Positions 30,590 through 32,500 of a stretch of DNA of 32,500 nt are shown one piece after another. Both the position numbers and the translations under genes were made by a program. A model generated the notes under the pieces. The model had not been told where the DNA came from and searched no databases. It worked only from the letters and a program-made list of their open reading frames with translations. This DNA comes from Conus ventricosus (Eukaryota; Mollusca; Gastropoda; Neogastropoda; Conidae). The DNA lies in the NCBI GenBank assembly GCA_018398815.1, contig CM031628.1:7175948-7208447 (forward strand), given 5' to 3'. Numbering within the stretch: position 1 is the stretch's first letter; every line of letters starts with the position of its first letter.

Positions 30590-31130
30590 TTTTTTTTTTA
30601 GCCGTCAAAAAAGTTTAAAAAGCATTCAACCCCTGGCCCTTTACATGTAAAATCTTATGCTAACGACAATAAAGGGCCCGGGAAAAAAATTGGGAAAAAA
30701 AAACCCTATGGGAAAAAAACAAATACATCCCCACAGAAAAGAAAAGGTTTTTAAAAAAAGCTTCTACAAAATTACAGTTCTTTCCAAGCAGAAAATTAGG
30801 AGACACGTTCACAATGATATTTGAAATTTCTGTCTTTAAAGATGTAGAGAGGGATGGGGTTCTGGGCGTTAGTGACGACCTTATAAAAGGAATTAATATT
30901 AACTGGCAAAACTTAGACGTTAAACGTCTTAACGTTACCATCGTCGTTCTTCACAATGGTGAGGATTTAAGATCATAACAACAAGTAACAAAATCAATGT
31001 TGACTTAAATAGAAACAATCTTACAGAACTGAATTGGATTAATCTTACACATTTAGGCCTCATAGGGTTTTATTATACTGAACAAGTTTTGACGGAGAGT
31101 ATGATAAAAATAATAACTGGATTAGATTAA
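30590..31130 (+). pseudogene. Coding trace of an unknown protein ahead of the ATPase
   Basis: A Lys/Arg-rich segment (GKKQIHPHRKEKVFKKSFY near 30705-30770) is followed in another frame by MIFEISVFKDVERDGVLGV (30813 onward) and LIKGININWQNLDVKRLNVT near 30880-30940. A last frame (NLTELNWINLTHLGLIGFYY near 31014-31075) ends at TAA 31128-31130, 16 bp before the ATPase start. This may be one gene or two. The terminal part, where base quality recovers, reads cleanly. The function is unknown. A minus-strand frame at 30660-30941 is its shadow. Confidence 0.4.
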
Positions 31131-31146
31131 ATTCTGTTATAAAACT

Positions 31147-31757
31147 ATGGAGCAGTTAAACTTTATGACAAAAACCCCTCATTGTTCATTAATTTGTGGA
31201 CAAACTGGTTGTGGAAAAACAATATTTATCCTCAACCTGTTACAAACAGTTTATCGTTATAATTTTGATCATATTGTGATTTTCTGCCCAACACTTAAAT
31301 GGAACAAAGCATATCATGATAGAAGGTTTATATGGACTGATGATAACATATTTTAGTTGATCCCAGCAATAAACTGAGTGAATGTTTAGAACACTTTTAT
31401 AGACTGTTTGAGGGAACGCAGACACTATTTATTATAGATGACTGTTCGGCAGAAAAAGACATAGTTAAAAAGAGAAACACTTTGTCAAAACTGGCTTTCA
31501 GTGGAAGACATGCTGGGATAAGTGTGTGGATTTTATGTCAAAAATATAACTCGGTTTTAAAAGACTTTAGAGAACAGTTAAAGAGTGTAGTTTTATTTCA
31601 CATGAAAGACAGAGACTCATTTGATGAATGTTTGCGTGAAAATGATGTTATTGAGAATGATCAGGAAAAACATAGGATTAAGCAAAAACTAAAATCTAAA
31701 AAGTTTAGTAAATTAGTATTGAAAACAGATAACCCTACACAGTATGCATGTTTGTAG
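31147..31757 (+). pseudogene. FtsK/HerA-type DNA-packaging ATPase (A32-like), one frameshift
   Basis: This ATPase is expected to power packaging of element DNA into particles. From ATG 31147 the frame reaches the Walker A motif GQTGCGKT at 31198-31221 and a DHIVIFCPTLKWNKAY strand, then stops at 31356 beside a TTTT run. The next frame continues directly with Walker B LFIIDD at 31425-31442 and ends at TAG 31755-31757 after a GRHAGISVWILCQKYNSV segment (31502-31555) typical of the family's sensor region. A single missing base explains the break. The product would be about 200 residues, the short size seen in Polinton and adintovirus ATPases. The last 235 bp lie inside the right TIR. Confidence 0.9.
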
Positions 31758-31891
31758 GGTCGTTATTTTTTTGGTTATTAAAGTCATGCTTAGTAGAGAA
31801 CTGTATTATGCCGCTTTTGGAGTCGCCCGCCCGAGACCGGCCAAGGCCGGTTGAGAGCGGGTGAGCCAAAAGCGGCATAATACAGTTCTCT
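31523..31891 (-). repeat. Right terminal inverted repeat
   Basis: Reverse complement of 15941-16307. Unlike the left copy, its inner part is read in the sense direction as the end of the ATPase gene and keeps that frame open. Confidence 0.93.
31795..31891. repeat. Right terminal hairpin palindrome
   Basis: 26-bp perfect arms (31795-31820 and 31866-31891) surround a 45-nt GC-rich centre. The tip is ACCGGCC-AA-GGCCGGT, so the hairpin can close on a two-base loop. Its orientation is the exact reverse complement of the left end. Confidence 0.93.
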
Positions 31892-31896
31892 CTTTG
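31892..31896 (+). repeat. Target site duplication, right (CTTTG)
   Basis: Follows the right terminus CAGTTCTCT directly and equals 15936-15940. Confidence 0.8.
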
Positions 31897-32500
31897 AGAT
31901 GGACCAAATGATCTTTTTCTATGTTGGACTGCAGAGAAGTTTGGGTGCAACTTATTGGTTGCAAGGTCTTGTGAAAAGGCCAGATTACCTCCCTTCCACT
32001 ATCAGTCTACTGACTGATCTAAAAGAATTATTTGCCAGATATTCTGTTTTGTTTATTGTTTTTGTGTGTTTCCTTTAGGTTTGGTTTTGAATGGTTTATT
32101 CTGTTTCTCTTCTTCTGTGAGTTTATTTTTCCTCTTCCCTTCATTATTTTTTTTTTTATTATGGGGTACTGCATGAGAGAAAGTGTGTGCATATTGTTAG
32201 AGAATTAGTGTATGTATATTGTTAGATAAAAGCATTTGATTTTGGTTTTGCCTTGCTTGCTCACTGGAATTTGTCATGGGGTTTGTTATGTCTGTTCCTA
32301 CTGTGTTTCTTTTCCATCTTATCATATCACTGCACTAGCCGCTTATACCTAGTTGTTACCCACCTTACATAAAGAAATATTGGTACGGACATGTACATAA
32401 CATTATAAACACAGCCAGCTTCCCTAAGAAGCATTGGCATGCCTATCCTTTAGAGGCTTTATCTTTTCCCACCACAGACTATGACGTCTCAATTCTTACA
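31897..32500. other. Right host flank
   Basis: AT/GT-rich host sequence with no supported gene. A short imperfect repeat (GTGTGCATATTGTTAGA and GTATGTATATTGTTAGA) lies at about 32185-32226. Base composition and homopolymer lengths are normal again here. Confidence 0.5.

Larger units (their letters stand above)
15941..31891. mobile_element. Polinton/Maverick-like (adintovirus-like) DNA element, 15.95 kb, broken
   Basis: A complete element in outline. It has 5'-AG...CT-3' termini, inverted repeats of about 367-369 bp, flanking CTTTG duplications, a DDE integrase, a protein-primed type family B DNA polymerase and an FtsK/HerA-like packaging ATPase. These three genes together, with TIRs of this length and a size near 16 kb, define Polinton/Maverick elements and their adintovirus relatives. 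The polymerase is on the minus strand. The integrase, the ATPase and most recognisable late-type genes are on the plus strand. Capsid proteins and the adenovirus-type protease were not recognised. All large genes carry frameshifts, so this copy could not be active as written, although many breaks may be sequence errors. Confidence 0.93.

Noticed and set aside
16767..31757. Possible CRISPR array or bacterial operon
   Set aside because: The 17.2-17.5 kb repeats are not separated by unique spacers of constant size. No Shine-Dalgarno sites or bacterial genes are present, and the context is eukaryotic.
15941..31891. Retrovirus or LTR retrotransposon
   Set aside because: The repeats are inverted, not direct. 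A DNA polymerase and a packaging ATPase are present, and no reverse transcriptase was found inside the element.

Overview
This window looks like nuclear DNA of an invertebrate, most likely a mollusc or another lophotrochozoan. The reasons are dense CA, CAA, AT, GA and poly-C/poly-G microsatellites, several minisatellites, decayed CR1/Jockey-like LINE fragments and very few long reading frames. Species assignment is inference. No complete host protein-coding gene can be supported.

Positions 1-15935 are repeat-rich host DNA. From left to right they hold a compound CA/CAA array (296-890), a ~73-bp minisatellite (1246-1536), long poly-C tracts (1861-2351), two copies of a dispersed repeat (2378-2598 and 5696-5885), 26-bp and 28-bp tandem arrays (3416-3615 and 4300-4845), AT/GA/CT arrays (6376-6703) and a minus-strand LINE with reverse transcriptase motifs (8608-10890). 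The LINE is interrupted by a nested insertion with 226-bp terminal direct repeats and a 31-bp target duplication. Further on are a zinc-finger-like transposase fragment, a 23-bp satellite, a possible tRNA-derived SINE head, a TATA-box/splice-site region that could be a first exon or an LTR-type promoter, and two more LINE fragments.

The main find is a 15.95-kb virus-like mobile element at 15941-31891. It is flanked by CTTTG direct repeats and bounded by ~367-bp terminal inverted repeats (TIRs). The outermost ~96 bp of each TIR is itself a hairpin-forming palindrome with 26-bp perfect arms. Gene content places it with the Polinton/Maverick (adintovirus-like) elements: a retroviral-type DDE integrase (19900-20865, plus), a protein-primed family B DNA polymerase (about 21180-25141, minus) and an FtsK/HerA-type packaging ATPase (31147-31757, plus). 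The ATPase 3' end lies inside the right TIR, so the left TIR carries an antisense copy of it. A compact cluster of small membrane, Cys-rich and unknown genes lies at 17.9-19.9 kb, with stop/start and convergent overlaps. An unknown plus-strand protein with a coiled-coil middle and hydrophobic C-terminus lies at about 26.9-28.25 kb. Two more plus-strand coding traces precede the ATPase.

Nearly every gene of the element is broken by frameshifts. From about 20.6 to 30.75 kb homopolymers are strikingly inflated and frames break every few dozen codons, which looks more like an uncorrected consensus than natural decay. Capsid genes and a maturation protease, expected in this class, could not be recognised. 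Most gene limits inside that stretch are estimates based on residual protein motifs.
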